Part shown: positions 1-7,897 of the stretch, one piece after another
Layout: the number at the start of each line of letters is the position of its first letter
Numbering within the stretch: position 1 is the first letter of the stretch
NCBI GenBank assembly: GCA_050251775.1
Contig: JBFWMD010000012.1
Coordinates: 1-64,000 of the forward strand
Reading direction: 5' to 3'
Origin: Paucidesulfovibrio sp050251775
Lineage (GTDB): Bacteria; Desulfobacterota; Desulfovibrionia; Desulfovibrionales; Desulfovibrionaceae
Length of the DNA: 64,000 bases
Position numbers and translations under genes: made by a program
Notes under the pieces: model-generated
Database searches by the model: none
What the model was told of the DNA's origin: nothing
Seen by the model: only the letters and a program-made list of their open reading frames with translations

Positions 1-916
1 TGGAGGGGACATAGCGCCAGTCGCAATGCAGCGGTCCGCAGGGGCCGGGCGCGGGCAGCAAGCGGCGCACGTATTCCGCAGCCGCGTCCAGTTCTGCGGA
101 AAGCAGATCCAGGGCCCGATTCAGCTCCTGGGTGCGCTCGCTGACCAGCTCTTCCATCTGGTTGTAGAGCTTGGCGTTTTCAATGGCGATGGACGCCTGG
201 GCCGAAAAAGCCAGCAGCCGGGTTTCGTCCCGTGGGCTGAAGGGGCCGTCGTGCTTGTTCAGGGCCTGGGTCACTCCGATGATCCGGCCTTCCTTGTTGA
301 CCACGGGGCAGCAGAGGATGGTCCGCGTGCGGTAGCCCGTGCGCCGGTCCGTTTCCGGATCGAAGCGCGGATCCGCGTAAGCGTTCGGAATGTTGATGGG
401 GTTTCCGGTGCTGAAAACCCGCCCGGCAATGCCTGCGGACTGGGGAATGCGGATTTCCCTGTCGTTCAGACCCTGGGCCACGGGCGACCAGAGTTCGTGA
501 TGTTCATGGTCGATCAGAAAAAGCGTGGAGCGTTCCGCATCGAGCAGCCGCGTGACAGAATCCATAATCTTCGTGAGCAGACGGTCCAGATTCAGTTCCG
601 AGGAAAGAGCCAGGATGACCTCTCGGAACTGGTCCTCCTCCTGCCGCGCCTCCAGGGAGGACTCGCTGGCCAGGGCCAGATGCCGCAGCAGCGCGGCCAC
701 GGTTTCGCCGTGTTCGCCCTGTTTGGGCGCGGCAACAAAGCCCAGCAAACGGTCGTGCAGGCGAATTTCGTATTCCTGATCGTCTTCCATGAGCGCATGG
801 CCACAATCAAGCAGCAGCTCCCTGGAGGGACCGACTACGCGGACCGGACCAAGACGGTTTATAAGCTCCATCACGCCCGACCGGGCAAGCAGTCCCTCCA
901 GCAAGCATCGATCCAT
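1..916 (-). CDS. GAF-domain SpoIIE/RsbU-type phosphatase, partial
   Basis: The reading frame starts at ATG 916 and runs off the left edge, so the C-terminus is missing. About 90 N-terminal residues of no known domain are followed by a GAF domain (about residues 95-245, beginning near ALSSELNLDRLL, with the RTILCCPVVN and ALNKHDGPFS strand motifs). A short coiled coil (SERTQELNRAL) leads to EYVRRLLPAP and DWRYVPS, which is how the PP2C-like SpoIIE phosphatase domain begins in RsbU-type proteins. The catalytic Asp residues lie outside the window. Known family role: serine phosphatase output of a partner-switching pathway, with GAF sensing a small ligand. It is divergent from the HD-GYP gene at 1034. 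The GAF call is firm; the phosphatase call rests on the linker motif. Confidence 0.8.
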   Translation of the reverse strand, partial: MDRCLLEGLLARSGVMELINRLGPVRVVGPSRELLLDCGHALMEDDQEYEIRLHDRLLGFVAAPKQGEHGETVAALLRHLALASESSLEARQEEDQFREVILALSSELNLDRLLTKIMDSVTRLLDAERSTLFLIDHEHHELWSPVAQGLNDREIRIPQSAGIAGRVFSTGNPINIPNAYADPRFDPETDRRTGYRTRTILCCPVVNKEGRIIGVTQALNKHDGPFSPRDETRLLAFSAQASIAIENAKLYNQMEELVSERTQELNRALDLLSAELDAAAEYVRRLLPAPGPCGPLHCDWRYVPS

Positions 917-1033
917 GCATGTTCATTACCCACTGGTTCCTCCACGTCAAGATAGGGATGTCCTTTCCGAAAAACCGGCGAATTGCGGCAGACAACGTCA
1001 CGTGGATATTGTATGCAGCGGACAGGAGGGGCA

Positions 1034-2281
1034 ATGGTCAAGGAGCTGAAAATCTCGGAACTGGAACCGGGCATGTATGTGGTGGATACGGGCCTTTCCT
1101 GGATCGACAGGCCCTATGTGTATTCCACCGAGGGCAGGATTTTTGGTCCGGAGGACATCCGCCGCATCCAGAGCGAGGGATATCTGACGGCTTTTGTGCG
1201 CGAAAGCGACGAGCGGGGCCGCAGCGGCCCAAATCTGGCGCGGCGCATGGCGGGCAACGGTCTTGCGCCGCTCCCCGCACACCAGGAGGCGGAAGCCCGC
1301 GTGCGGGAGCGTCTGCGCAAGGTTCCCATCAAAACGGAAATCCAGACCGCGCACCAAATCCACTCCCAACTGGTAAACTTCACCCGACAGGTCATGCGGG
1401 ATGTCAAGTTGGGCAAGCCCGTGAATTATGAAGGCTCCTGGAATCTGGCCGGAGCGCTGGTGGATTCCGTCATGCGCAACGAGGACGCGCTGCTCGCGCT
1501 CAAGTACCTGAAGTCATTTGATGAATATACATATAACCACAGCATCAACGTGGCCGTGGTCAGCACGGTCTTCGGCAAGGCCCTGGGGTATTCCGAGGAG
1601 CTGCTGCGTGAGCTCTGCCAGGCCGCTGTACTCCACGACCTGGGCAAGGCCCTGGTCCCGGACGCAATTTTGAACAAACCGGGCCGACTGACCAACGAAG
1701 AGTTTGACATCATGCGCGGGCATCCCGTGGCCGGGTACGAACTGCTGCATGGGGTGCGCGGGCCGTCCGAGGACGTGCTGCACGGAGCGCTGGAGCACCA
1801 TGAGAAATATGATGGAACCGGCTATCCAGACGGACTTGCCGGAGAACAGATCAGCGAGTTCGGGCGGATCATCGCCGTGGCCGATGTTTACGACGCGCTG
1901 ACCAGCGAACGGATTTACAAGCGGGGCATGACCCCGAGCAACGCCCTGCGTATCATGTACGGACTGCGGGAAAGCGATTTCCACCCCGGATATGTGGAAC
2001 GCTTCATTCGCTGTCTGGGCATCTACCCCATCGGTACGCTGGTGCGCCTGACCACCGGGGAGACCGGGGTCGTGGTCCAGGGTGCGCCGCTCACGCCGCT
2101 TTTGCCCACGGTTCGGGTCATTCTGGATGCGAAACGTGCGCGCACCCAGCCCCATGACCTGGACCTGACCGTCCTGGCCGAGCAGCTGGGCATGGATGCG
2201 CCACGGATAGAAATGGCCATAGAAAACACCGAAGACGATCCCTTGATGCCCCGGATCGATCCGCGCGACTATCTTGCCTGA
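1034..2281 (+). CDS. HD-GYP domain c-di-GMP phosphodiesterase
   Basis: 415 aa. ATG 1034 is chosen because AGGAGGGG lies 4-10 bases upstream; an in-frame ATG at 983 has no ribosome site. Residues 1-130 match the DUF3391-type N-terminal domain (LEPGMYVVDTGLSWI). The HD-GYP domain follows, with HD at 201-202 (LHDLGK) and GYP at 263-265 (DGTGYPDG), then the ADVYDALTSERIYK helix. All metal ligands of the family appear present, so hydrolysis of cyclic di-GMP is likely. The C-terminal tail (PIGTLVRLTTGETGVVV) is the small beta domain typical of these proteins. A lipoprotein gene starts 23 bases downstream, so the two are probably co-transcribed. Confidence 0.9.
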   Translation: MVKELKISELEPGMYVVDTGLSWIDRPYVYSTEGRIFGPEDIRRIQSEGYLTAFVRESDERGRSGPNLARRMAGNGLAPLPAHQEAEARVRERLRKVPIKTEIQTAHQIHSQLVNFTRQVMRDVKLGKPVNYEGSWNLAGALVDSVMRNEDALLALKYLKSFDEYTYNHSINVAVVSTVFGKALGYSEELLRELCQAAVLHDLGKALVPDAILNKPGRLTNEEFDIMRGHPVAGYELLHGVRGPSEDVLHGALEHHEKYDGTGYPDGLAGEQISEFGRIIAVADVYDALTSERIYKRGMTPSNALRIMYGLRESDFHPGYVERFIRCLGIYPIGTLVRLTTGETGVVVQGAPLTPLLPTVRVILDAKRARTQPHDLDLTVLAEQLGMDAPRIEMAIENTEDDPLMPRIDPRDYLA

Positions 2282-2303
2282 GCGCGGGCACACAGGAGAC
2301 TCC

Positions 2304-2690
2304 ATGACCGAATCCAACGCATTTATCCCCAACCTCAAGCGCCCTTGCCGGGCGCTCGCGACTGTGACGGGACTTATGCTCTGCGCGGCCCTGCTCTGTG
2401 CCTGTGCCACCCGGCAGACCCATCCGCTCTTGCAGTATGATCCCGTGAAAATGACCGATGTGGGCATTGTCCGCTACTATTACGATCTGGGCGAAGCCAT
2501 AGACGCCTGCGAAGCCTCCAGCCAGGGAGACACCACCGTGGCCGTGGGGGGGGGCATGTCCACGGGCGGCTGGTCCGGCGTGGGCGTGAGCGTGGGCCAG
2601 CCCGTGAGCAAAGGCTGCAACAGCGACAGCCTGCGGCAGCGGCGCGTGGATACAGCCATAGAAATGCGTCGGAGAAATATCTCGTATTAG
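2304..2690 (+). CDS. Small glycine-rich outer-membrane-type lipoprotein
   Basis: 128 aa. ATG 2304 has the ribosome site AGGAG seven bases upstream. The N-terminus has a basic stretch, a hydrophobic core (LMLCAALLCAC) and a lipobox ending at the second Cys of CAC, so it should be lipid-modified. The mature part is about 100 residues with YYYDLGEAIDACE, a Gly-rich stretch (GGGMSTGGWSGVGVSVG) and a basic end. It lies just behind the HD-GYP gene. I do not recognise the family; the general design recalls small Gly-rich lipoproteins of deltaproteobacteria. No function is assigned. Confidence 0.75.
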   Translation: MTESNAFIPNLKRPCRALATVTGLMLCAALLCACATRQTHPLLQYDPVKMTDVGIVRYYYDLGEAIDACEASSQGDTTVAVGGGMSTGGWSGVGVSVGQPVSKGCNSDSLRQRRVDTAIEMRRRNISY

Positions 2691-2705
2691 GGTGAAGAAG
2701 GATTT

Positions 2706-2734
2706 GGGGGAACCTTTTTGCAAAAGGTTCCCCC
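2706..2734 (+). terminator. GC-rich hairpin after lipoprotein gene
   Basis: GGGGGAACCTTTT, a 2-base loop and CAAAAGGTTCCCCC form a near-perfect inverted repeat 15 bases after the lipoprotein stop codon. It could terminate transcription of the HD-GYP/lipoprotein pair, although no T-run follows. Its right arm leads into the direct repeat described at 2730-2854. Confidence 0.6.
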
Positions 2735-2854
2735 AAGCCCCCTCCAAAACCGTTCATCGCTCGCGGCTCCCGCCGCTCGGGGGGAGGTGGTCAGGTTATT
2801 TGTAGTACCTCACGGCCCCCAAGCCCCCTCCAAAACCGTGCATTGCTCGTGGCT
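2730..2854. repeat. Two imperfect direct repeats, about 39 bases
   Basis: The segment 2730-2768 and the segment 2816-2854 share CCCCCAAGCCCCCTCCAAAA and then CCGTKCATYGCTCGYGGCT with four mismatches overall. The units are 86 bases apart in the same orientation. An inverted partial copy (TTTTGGGGAGGGGG) sits at 2911-2924. The pattern suggests a dispersed intergenic repeat family of this genome. Confidence 0.6.
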
Positions 2855-2875
2855 TCAATCGTCAGCATGAAACAC

Positions 2876-2901
2876 GTCAGCCTCCCTTTGGGGAGGCTGA
2901 C
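2876..2901. repeat. Perfect inverted repeat GTCAGCCTCCC
   Basis: An 11-base perfect stem (GTCAGCCTCCC / GGGAGGCTGAC) around a TTTG loop, in the gene-free interval between two convergent genes. It is probably part of the same intergenic repeat element as its neighbours. No T-run follows. Confidence 0.55.
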
Positions 2902-2926
2902 AGGTGAAAGTTTTGGGGAGGGGGGT

Positions 2927-2964
2927 CCGGGAGTAGGGCTTTTTTTAAAAAGCCCTACTCCCGG
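2927..2964. terminator. Bidirectional terminator between convergent genes
   Basis: CCGGGAGTAGGGCTTTTT and AAAAAGCCCTACTCCCGG are exact reverse complements around a 2-base centre, with A- and T-tracts at the centre. The hairpin sits 18 bases beyond the 3' end of the minus-strand repeat protein and can serve both strands. Confidence 0.65.
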
Positions 2965-2981
2965 TGCATCTTCCTGAAATT

Positions 2982-4073
2982 TTATCCGTTTTGGGTAATC
3001 AATGCGCCGCTGGAGCGCTCGGGAGCGGCCAGGATGTACGTGTTGGAGCGGTTGTCCTCGAAGAGGAAGGTCGGCAGGTGCTGGTCGTTGTAGGCCACGC
3101 TCGAGGCGTCCACGTCCGTGAGGTTGTTCACGGTCTGGTTGTTCACGTTCTGGCTGAAGTCGTTGATATTGGTCACGGAAGCGGGCCGGGTCTGGTCGGG
3201 CAGGACCTTGGTGTCCAGCAGATCGATGAGCGCCCCGGTATCCACGACATCGGTGCTGAGCACGAACTGCATCTTTTCAAGCGGTTCCCAGGTGGGGTGC
3301 GTTTCCTTGGGTTCCCAGGCGTTGACTTCCACAACGTGCTTGAACTGGTCGCTGGGCCAGTTCTGGTTGTGTTGGGAGCGCGGGCCGTGGAAGTTGGTCA
3401 TCTGGTGCGGGAAGACGCGTCCGGGACTCGGCGGATTGACCCGTCCGGGCGGGGTGTTCGGGGAAATGCCGAGCTTGGGGGCGATGGGCACGAAGCCGCC
3501 GGGCAGGAAATGACTGCCGCCGTGGCTCATGGGCACGCTGCCGCCGGGAGTGAAGTGGCTGGAGCCGGGCGTGGGCTGCACGTTGCCGCCCGGAGTGAAA
3601 TGGAAGTAGCCTGGAGTGGGGCGCACATCCCCGCTGGGTGTGAAGTGGCCGCCGGAATTGCTGCCCACGGGCACGTGTCCGGACGGAGTGAAGATTCCGC
3701 CCGTGGTGGACTGCACCGGAGTGCTGCCTGCGGGGGTGAAGTGGTTGGCTCCACCTGTGGCCGCAGCGTTCTGGGCCACGGAAACCATCATGCCCCCGGT
3801 GGCCAGACCGCCGCCACCGCCGCCACCGCCGCCACCGCCTCCGCCGCCACGACCCGCTCCGGCTCCGTCGATGGGAACCCAGCCGGGCGTGGTATCAATG
3901 GGCACGCGGGCCATGGAAGTGTCGATGGGCACATGGCCAGCGGGCGAAACAGGCACGGATGCGGCGGGAGCGGGGCGCACCTCACCGGGCGGCCCGGCCG
4001 TGACGTGGCCGGGAGGTCCTGCCGTGGTCTGTCCCGGAGGTCCAGCCACAATGAAGTCGGTGACGCCGTCCAT
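2982..4073 (-). CDS. Gly/Pro-rich tandem-repeat protein of unknown function
   Basis: 363 aa from ATG 4073, chosen because GGGAG lies six bases upstream; the longer frame would need TTG 4118 with a weak ribosome site. In order: three collagen-like AGPPG units (residues 10-30), three VPID units, a run of 14 Gly, then about seven HFTPxGxxP units of roughly 17-20 residues (about 115-210). A non-repetitive C-terminal domain follows from about 230, containing QFVLSTDVVDTGALIDLLD and TNINDFSQNVNNQTVNNLTD. There is no signal peptide or membrane helix. It is divergent from the virion gene block at 4348, so it could be a particle-associated fibre-like protein. That is inference from position and repeats only; I do not recognise the family. 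Confidence 0.75.
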   Translation of the reverse strand: MDGVTDFIVAGPPGQTTAGPPGHVTAGPPGEVRPAPAASVPVSPAGHVPIDTSMARVPIDTTPGWVPIDGAGAGRGGGGGGGGGGGGGGLATGGMMVSVAQNAAATGGANHFTPAGSTPVQSTTGGIFTPSGHVPVGSNSGGHFTPSGDVRPTPGYFHFTPGGNVQPTPGSSHFTPGGSVPMSHGGSHFLPGGFVPIAPKLGISPNTPPGRVNPPSPGRVFPHQMTNFHGPRSQHNQNWPSDQFKHVVEVNAWEPKETHPTWEPLEKMQFVLSTDVVDTGALIDLLDTKVLPDQTRPASVTNINDFSQNVNNQTVNNLTDVDASSVAYNDQHLPTFLFEDNRSNTYILAAPERSSGALITQNG

Positions 4074-4216
4074 GCAGACTCCCGAAGGATGTTGGTGCTC
4101 GCGCACAATCTTCCCCAAGCTTATCTCAGGTAATCAAGAAATCACGTTTGAACGAGCCTGTCAAGGCGCGCTGGCGGGCGCGCGGCCCTGAGCGCATTGA
4201 TCCGAGTCCGGTCTGA

Positions 4217-4300
4217 AAACCCTGTCAACAGGGAAAATTCGTCTTTTTCCTTTCCAAAAACATTCCATTTTTATCCTGCCCGAAAAACCGGGGCTAGCAT
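4217..4300 (+). promoter_or_regulatory. Conserved upstream element, copy 1 (virion block)
   Basis: Aligned without gaps to 12299-12382. Shared blocks in order: AAACCCTGTCAACAGGG (perfect palindrome CCCTGT-CA-ACAGGG at 4220-4233), CGTCTTTTT, CTTTCCA, ATTTTTATCC, AAAAACCGGGG and TAG. It lies 48 bases before the ATG at 4348. The 3' end TAGCAT resembles a -10 box but no good -35 box is visible, so an activator-dependent or alternative-sigma promoter with an operator palindrome is the simplest reading. Confidence 0.7.
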
Positions 4301-4347
4301 GGCCTCGCGCCGGAATGGTCCGGTGCGCAAACGCAAGGAGGAGCATC

Positions 4348-4659
4348 ATGGGAGGAGCGGCATCCGTGGTAGCCACGGTGGCGGGTCTTGCTTCGGGCTT
4401 GGCTGGTTCCGGGTCCAGGAGCGCTGGTTCAAGCGGACTGAGCGCAGCGGAATTGCGCGCACAGGAGCTGGAGGAGACGCGGCAAAACGAGGCAGAAGAG
4501 CGGCGCAAAGACCGCGAGCGCAAGGAAGAGGCCCGGGAATTGGCAGCGGTGCGCAAGCAGCGCGCCAATGCGGGGTCATTGCTTTCCGGAGGCGGCAGCG
4601 CGCTTCTGAGCACAGCGGACGTGAGCCGGAGCGCGCTCAAAGGGAAGTTGGGCGAATGA
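4348..4659 (+). CDS. Small Ala/Arg-rich protein heading the virion block
   Basis: 103 aa. ATG 4348 follows AAGGAGGAG by six bases. The N-terminus is small and apolar (GGAASVVATVAGLASGLAGSG), then comes a long charged helix of Glu and Arg (AQELEETRQNEAEERRKDRERKEEAREL), ending in LLSGGGSALLS. Its stop overlaps the portal start (ATGA), so translation is coupled. The pattern (apolar Gly/Ala N-terminus, charged coil, Gly-rich end) recurs in the protein at 14638, which suggests both are related small virion or internal proteins. No database family is recognised. Confidence 0.75.
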   Translation: MGGAASVVATVAGLASGLAGSGSRSAGSSGLSAAELRAQELEETRQNEAEERRKDRERKEEARELAAVRKQRANAGSLLSGGGSALLSTADVSRSALKGKLGE

Positions 4660-6263
4660 GACCGCGCGACGCACGCCTGGAACTGGAGCTGGCCGAGCGC
4701 ATCCGCACCCGGCTGGAAGGCATGCGCTCGGCACGTTCCCATTGGGAGCCTGTCTGGCGTGATCTCAGCGACTACATCCTGCCGCGCAAGAATTCCTTTG
4801 GCAGCGGCATGCAACGGGGTTCCGCCGGGGATGAACTGATCTACGATTCCACGCCGACCCATGCCCTGGAGCAGCTCGCTTCCGGCCTGGGCGGGCTGCT
4901 GACCAATCCGTCCTTGCCCTGGTTCGGGATTCGGGTCCGCGAGTCTGACATGGCGGACCGGCGCGATGTGCGCGTGTTTCTGCAGCAGGCCCGGGAGCGC
5001 ATGATCCGGCTGTTCAACACGGAATCCACCGGGTTCCAGGCCCATGTCCACGAGTTGTACCTGGACATCGTGCTGCTGGGCACGGCCGTGATGTACGTGG
5101 AGGCGGACCCGGACACGGTGGTGCGTTTTTCCACGCGGCCTCTGGGCGAGGTCTACGTCGCGGAGAGCGCGCGCGGCGTGGTGGATACGGTTTTCCGGCA
5201 CTACGAGCTGACCGCGCGGCAGGCGCTTCAGGAATGGGGCGAGGACTGCTCGGAGCGGGTGCGCAATCTTGCGGCGGATCGTCCCGAAGACAAGGTGGAA
5301 ATTCTGCACGCGGTCTTTCCGCGCGCGGACCGCGATCCCGCCGGGTTCACCAGCGCGGACTTTCCCTGGGCCAGTGTGCAGTTGGAGCTGGAAACCAGCC
5401 ATGTGCTGGAGGAAAGCGGGTATCTGGAAATGCCCTACATGGCGCCGCGCTGGTCCAAGGCCGCAGGGGAGACCTACGGTCGCGGTCCGGGGCTGACTTC
5501 CCTGTCCGACGTGCGCGTGCTCAACGCCATGTCCCGCACCGCGCTCATGGCCGCGGAGAAAATGAGCGACCCGCCGCTGATGGTTCCGGACGACGGTTTT
5601 CTCGGGCCGGTGCATACGGGTCCGGGCGGGCTTTCCTATTACCGCGCCGGAAGCCGGGACCGTATCGAGGCCATGCCCGTGGCCGTGGATCTCAAGTCGG
5701 CCGAGGAGATGATGCGCACGCGCCGGGAATCGGTGCGCCGGATCTATCTTTCGGACCAGCTCTCGCCCGAGGGGCCGGGCATGACCGCCACCGAGGCCGT
5801 GATCCGCCAGAGCGAGAAAATGCGACTGCTCGGTCCGGTACTGGGCCGGATGCAGACGGAATTCCTCAGCCCGTTGATTCGCCGGGTCTTCAACATCCTG
5901 CTGCGGGCCGGAGAATTGCCGCAGCTGCCGTCGGGTCTGCGGGCCCGCGACCTGGACGTGGAATACCTCTCTCCAGTGGCCCGGGCGCAGAAGCAGTACG
6001 AAGCCCAGTCCCTGCTCCAGGTGGTGGATTATCTTGGGCCATTTCTGCGCAGCGGCGATCCTTACGGAATCATGGACAACTTTGAGACGGACCGCATTGC
6101 GCGGCACGCAGCGGAAATGTTCGGCACGCCCGGCGATTATCTGCGGCCCGAGGATGAGGTCCGGCTGCGCCGGCAGGAACGGATGAAGGCGGCCCAGGGC
6201 GCGACGTTGGCCGATCAGGCCGGAGAGGAAGCATCGCAGGAAGCCGGAGGTGCGGCGCAATGA
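4656..6263 (+). CDS. Phage portal (podovirus head-to-tail connector)
   Basis: 535 aa, the usual length for T7-like head-tail connectors. ATG 4656 overlaps the upstream stop. The N-terminus LAERIRTRLEGMRSARSHWEPVWRDLSDYILPRKNSF (quoted in parts: RSHWEPVWRDLSDYILPRK) is characteristic of this family, as are DSTPTHALEQLASGLGGLLT near 60-80 and LSPEGPGMTATEAVIRQSEKM near 370. Role known for the family: dodecameric ring at the capsid vertex that docks tail and DNA packaging motor. The frame is intact and its GC and codon use match the host, indicating long residence. No terminase gene precedes it. Confidence 0.9.
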   Translation: MRPRDARLELELAERIRTRLEGMRSARSHWEPVWRDLSDYILPRKNSFGSGMQRGSAGDELIYDSTPTHALEQLASGLGGLLTNPSLPWFGIRVRESDMADRRDVRVFLQQARERMIRLFNTESTGFQAHVHELYLDIVLLGTAVMYVEADPDTVVRFSTRPLGEVYVAESARGVVDTVFRHYELTARQALQEWGEDCSERVRNLAADRPEDKVEILHAVFPRADRDPAGFTSADFPWASVQLELETSHVLEESGYLEMPYMAPRWSKAAGETYGRGPGLTSLSDVRVLNAMSRTALMAAEKMSDPPLMVPDDGFLGPVHTGPGGLSYYRAGSRDRIEAMPVAVDLKSAEEMMRTRRESVRRIYLSDQLSPEGPGMTATEAVIRQSEKMRLLGPVLGRMQTEFLSPLIRRVFNILLRAGELPQLPSGLRARDLDVEYLSPVARAQKQYEAQSLLQVVDYLGPFLRSGDPYGIMDNFETDRIARHAAEMFGTPGDYLRPEDEVRLRRQERMKAAQGATLADQAGEEASQEAGGAAQ

Positions 6264-6529
6264 GCGGGCTGGAAGGCGACCATCGGGAACAGGGTCGGCT
6301 GGCCGACCTGGAGCGAGCCTATGCGCGGGTTTTTGACGGTCCGGACGGCGAAGCGGTCTTTGCGGATCTGATGCGCCAGGGGCGCTACGATCTGCCGCTG
6401 TTCACCCCGGACGCGCTGGAACTTGCCCACGCCGAGGGACGGCGGAGCATGGCCCTGCACATCCGGCGCATGGCCGGGCGCGGGCGTAAGGGCGCTACTG
6501 GAGCGCGTGCAGCGCGTTCAGATGCGTGA
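6260..6529 (+). CDS. Bbp19-like small podovirus protein
   Basis: 89 aa, starting in ATGA overlap with the portal stop. The core RAYARVFDGPDGEAVFADLMRQG with a later EGRRSMALHIRRM follows the pattern of the Bbp19-like proteins encoded immediately after the portal in Bordetella phage BPP-1-type podoviruses. Their role in the virion is not established. Position and sequence pattern agree. The 3' end is overlapped by a tiny minus-strand gene at 6495-6611. Confidence 0.7.
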   Translation: MSGLEGDHREQGRLADLERAYARVFDGPDGEAVFADLMRQGRYDLPLFTPDALELAHAEGRRSMALHIRRMAGRGRKGATGARAARSDA

Positions 6530-6611
6530 CCCAGGTGCTCAGGGCCAGACTGGCGGCATAGGCGGCCACGCCGAGCAGGGTGACGCGGAAGAAGGAACGA
6601 AGCTGTCGCAT
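6495..6611 (-). CDS. Tiny single-helix membrane protein
   Basis: 38 aa, too short for usual gene finding. ATG 6611 has AAGGAGAG six bases upstream. Sequence: short basic N-terminus (MRQLRSFFR), one hydrophobic helix (VTLLGVAAYAASLAL) and a short tail. It lies on the minus strand inside the virion block and overlaps the end of the Bbp19-like gene by 35 bases. It could be host-derived or a holin-like remnant; the size is too small to decide. Confidence 0.5.
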   Translation of the reverse strand: MRQLRSFFRVTLLGVAAYAASLALSTWVTHLNALHALQ

Positions 6612-6731
6612 GTAAGGCTCTCCTTCAGAGGGTTGCCGGAACGGATTTCCGGTTTAGCCAACGAAGCAAGGCCTATGCCATTGGAAATATTAAACATACT
6701 AGAAAAACTCTAGAGAAAATGGAGGAACGTC

Positions 6732-7571
6732 ATGGATCAGCTGAATCAGGAACAAGGTTGGTGGCTTGAGTTGCCTGCGGAGTGGCGCGCTCCCTTGCGT
6801 GGCGAGGACGGCATGGAACGTGAGGTTCCCCTGCGGGAGCATCCGGCCCTGCGCAAGTACGCGAGCAAGGACGAGGCCGTGAAGGCCCTGGTGCATGCCC
6901 AGCGCATGCTCGGGCGCAGGCCCGAGGGCTATGTGCGTGTTCCCGGCACGGATGCCGCGCCCGAGGAGCAGGCGGAGTTTCGCGCGGCATTGGGCCTGCC
7001 CGAAGCGCCGGACGGCTATGGCCTGCCCGAAGTGGAACTGCCCGAGGGTTTTGAGCTGCGGGAGGAATTGCGCAACGCGTATTTGACCAAGGCGTACGAG
7101 CTGGGCCTGACCCCGGCACAGGTCAGCGGTCTTTTCGAATGGTTCGTGCCGCTGAACGTCGAGGCGGCCCAGGAACTGGGTTCGGAGACCGAGCGTCGGC
7201 GCAGCGGAGAGCTGGAAAGCCTGCGCAGTGTGCATCGGGGCGAGACGCGTTCCGTGCTGGAGGCGGCGCGTCAGGCCGCGCTGGCCTTGGGCGGGGAGGA
7301 ACTGGTGCATGCGCTGGACGAAACCGGGGCCGCGGACCGGGCCGTGGTGGTCAACGCGCTTTCCCGCCTGGCTCCGGTCATGCTCGAAGGCCGGTTTCGC
7401 TTCCGCGACGCCGGAGGCGTACAGGGGCTGACCCTGAACAAGCTCAAGGAGATGATGCGCGACCCGCGCTACCAGGATCCGTTGCAGCGTGACCCGGAAT
7501 TCGTGGCCCAGGTGACCAAGGGATTCGAGATGCTCTTCCCCGGCAAGTACGAGCCGGGAACCAGGGTCTGA
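6732..7571 (+). CDS. Putative phage scaffold/capsid-assembly protein
   Basis: 279 aa, ATG 6732 preceded by GGAGG. The sequence is acidic and helical, with EHPALRKYASKDEAVKALVHAQRMLGRR near 38-65, LPEAPDGYGLPEVELPEGFE near 90-110, and a C-terminal LTNKLKEMMRDPRYQDPLQRD-like segment. A DPRY-containing C-terminus and the slot after the portal/Bbp19 genes are typical of podovirus scaffold proteins, which shape the procapsid and leave before packaging. The capsid gene that normally comes next is absent. Called from position and composition; a peptidoglycan or other role is not excluded. Confidence 0.65.
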   Translation: MDQLNQEQGWWLELPAEWRAPLRGEDGMEREVPLREHPALRKYASKDEAVKALVHAQRMLGRRPEGYVRVPGTDAAPEEQAEFRAALGLPEAPDGYGLPEVELPEGFELREELRNAYLTKAYELGLTPAQVSGLFEWFVPLNVEAAQELGSETERRRSGELESLRSVHRGETRSVLEAARQAALALGGEELVHALDETGAADRAVVVNALSRLAPVMLEGRFRFRDAGGVQGLTLNKLKEMMRDPRYQDPLQRDPEFVAQVTKGFEMLFPGKYEPGTRV

Positions 7572-7581
7572 TCGGCTCAAG

Positions 7582-7622
7582 GAGGATCAGGGGCGGTCCC
7601 GGTCTTGTGCCGGGCCGCTCGC
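7582..7622 (+). other. Orphan ribosome site and hairpin where capsid gene is expected
   Basis: AAGGAGGA follows the scaffold-like gene by about ten bases but no start codon or reading frame follows. A hairpin GCGGTCCCGG / CCGGGCCGC comes next. In related phages the major capsid gene starts here, so this may be a scar of its loss. It may equally be chance plus a terminator for the scaffold-like gene. Confidence 0.4.
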
Positions 7623-7639
7623 TTCTCCACCGTGAAGAT

Positions 7640-7897
7640 CTAGTTGTCGCGCAGTACGCCCATGAAGAGCAGGGCGGCAGCGCGCTCCTGGGGCAGGGTG
7701 ATGTTGCCGTCCGCGTCGGTCTGAGGTTCGCCGGAGTGGAGGGAATCGCCCTCATCCGGGGCAACGTCGACGGCCGCGGTCACGGTGCGGCCGGCATCGG
7801 CAACGAGCATGGCCCGTGTGTTGAAGTCGTTGGAGATCAGCGCGGCAAAGACCGTAACGACCAGGGCCATGATCATGAATGTAAGCGTTTTATACAT
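7640..7897 (-). CDS. Small single-pass membrane protein (MYK type)
   Basis: 85 aa. ATG 7897 is preferred because GAGGT lies four bases upstream and the next segment is a clean membrane helix (LTFMIMALVVTVFAALI). After it come about 60 polar residues (AGRTVTAAVDVAPDEGDS, LPQERAAALLFMGVLRDN). The upstream CAGCAAAC...GAGGTnCnCATGTA block is shared with the small gene at 28863-29024, which also begins MYK and has one helix. Function unknown. It occupies part of the interval where a capsid gene would be expected. Confidence 0.6.
   Translation of the reverse strand: MYKTLTFMIMALVVTVFAALISNDFNTRAMLVADAGRTVTAAVDVAPDEGDSLHSGEPQTDADGNITLPQERAAALLFMGVLRDN

Noticed and set aside
26..955. 309-codon plus-strand frame at the left edge
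   Set aside because: Antisense to the GAF/phosphatase gene, whose minus-strand translation shows a full GAF fold.
3580..3870. Repeats as a CRISPR or minisatellite array
   Set aside because: The repeats are in-frame coding repeats (HFTPxGxxP, Gly) and are not regularly spaced by unique spacers.
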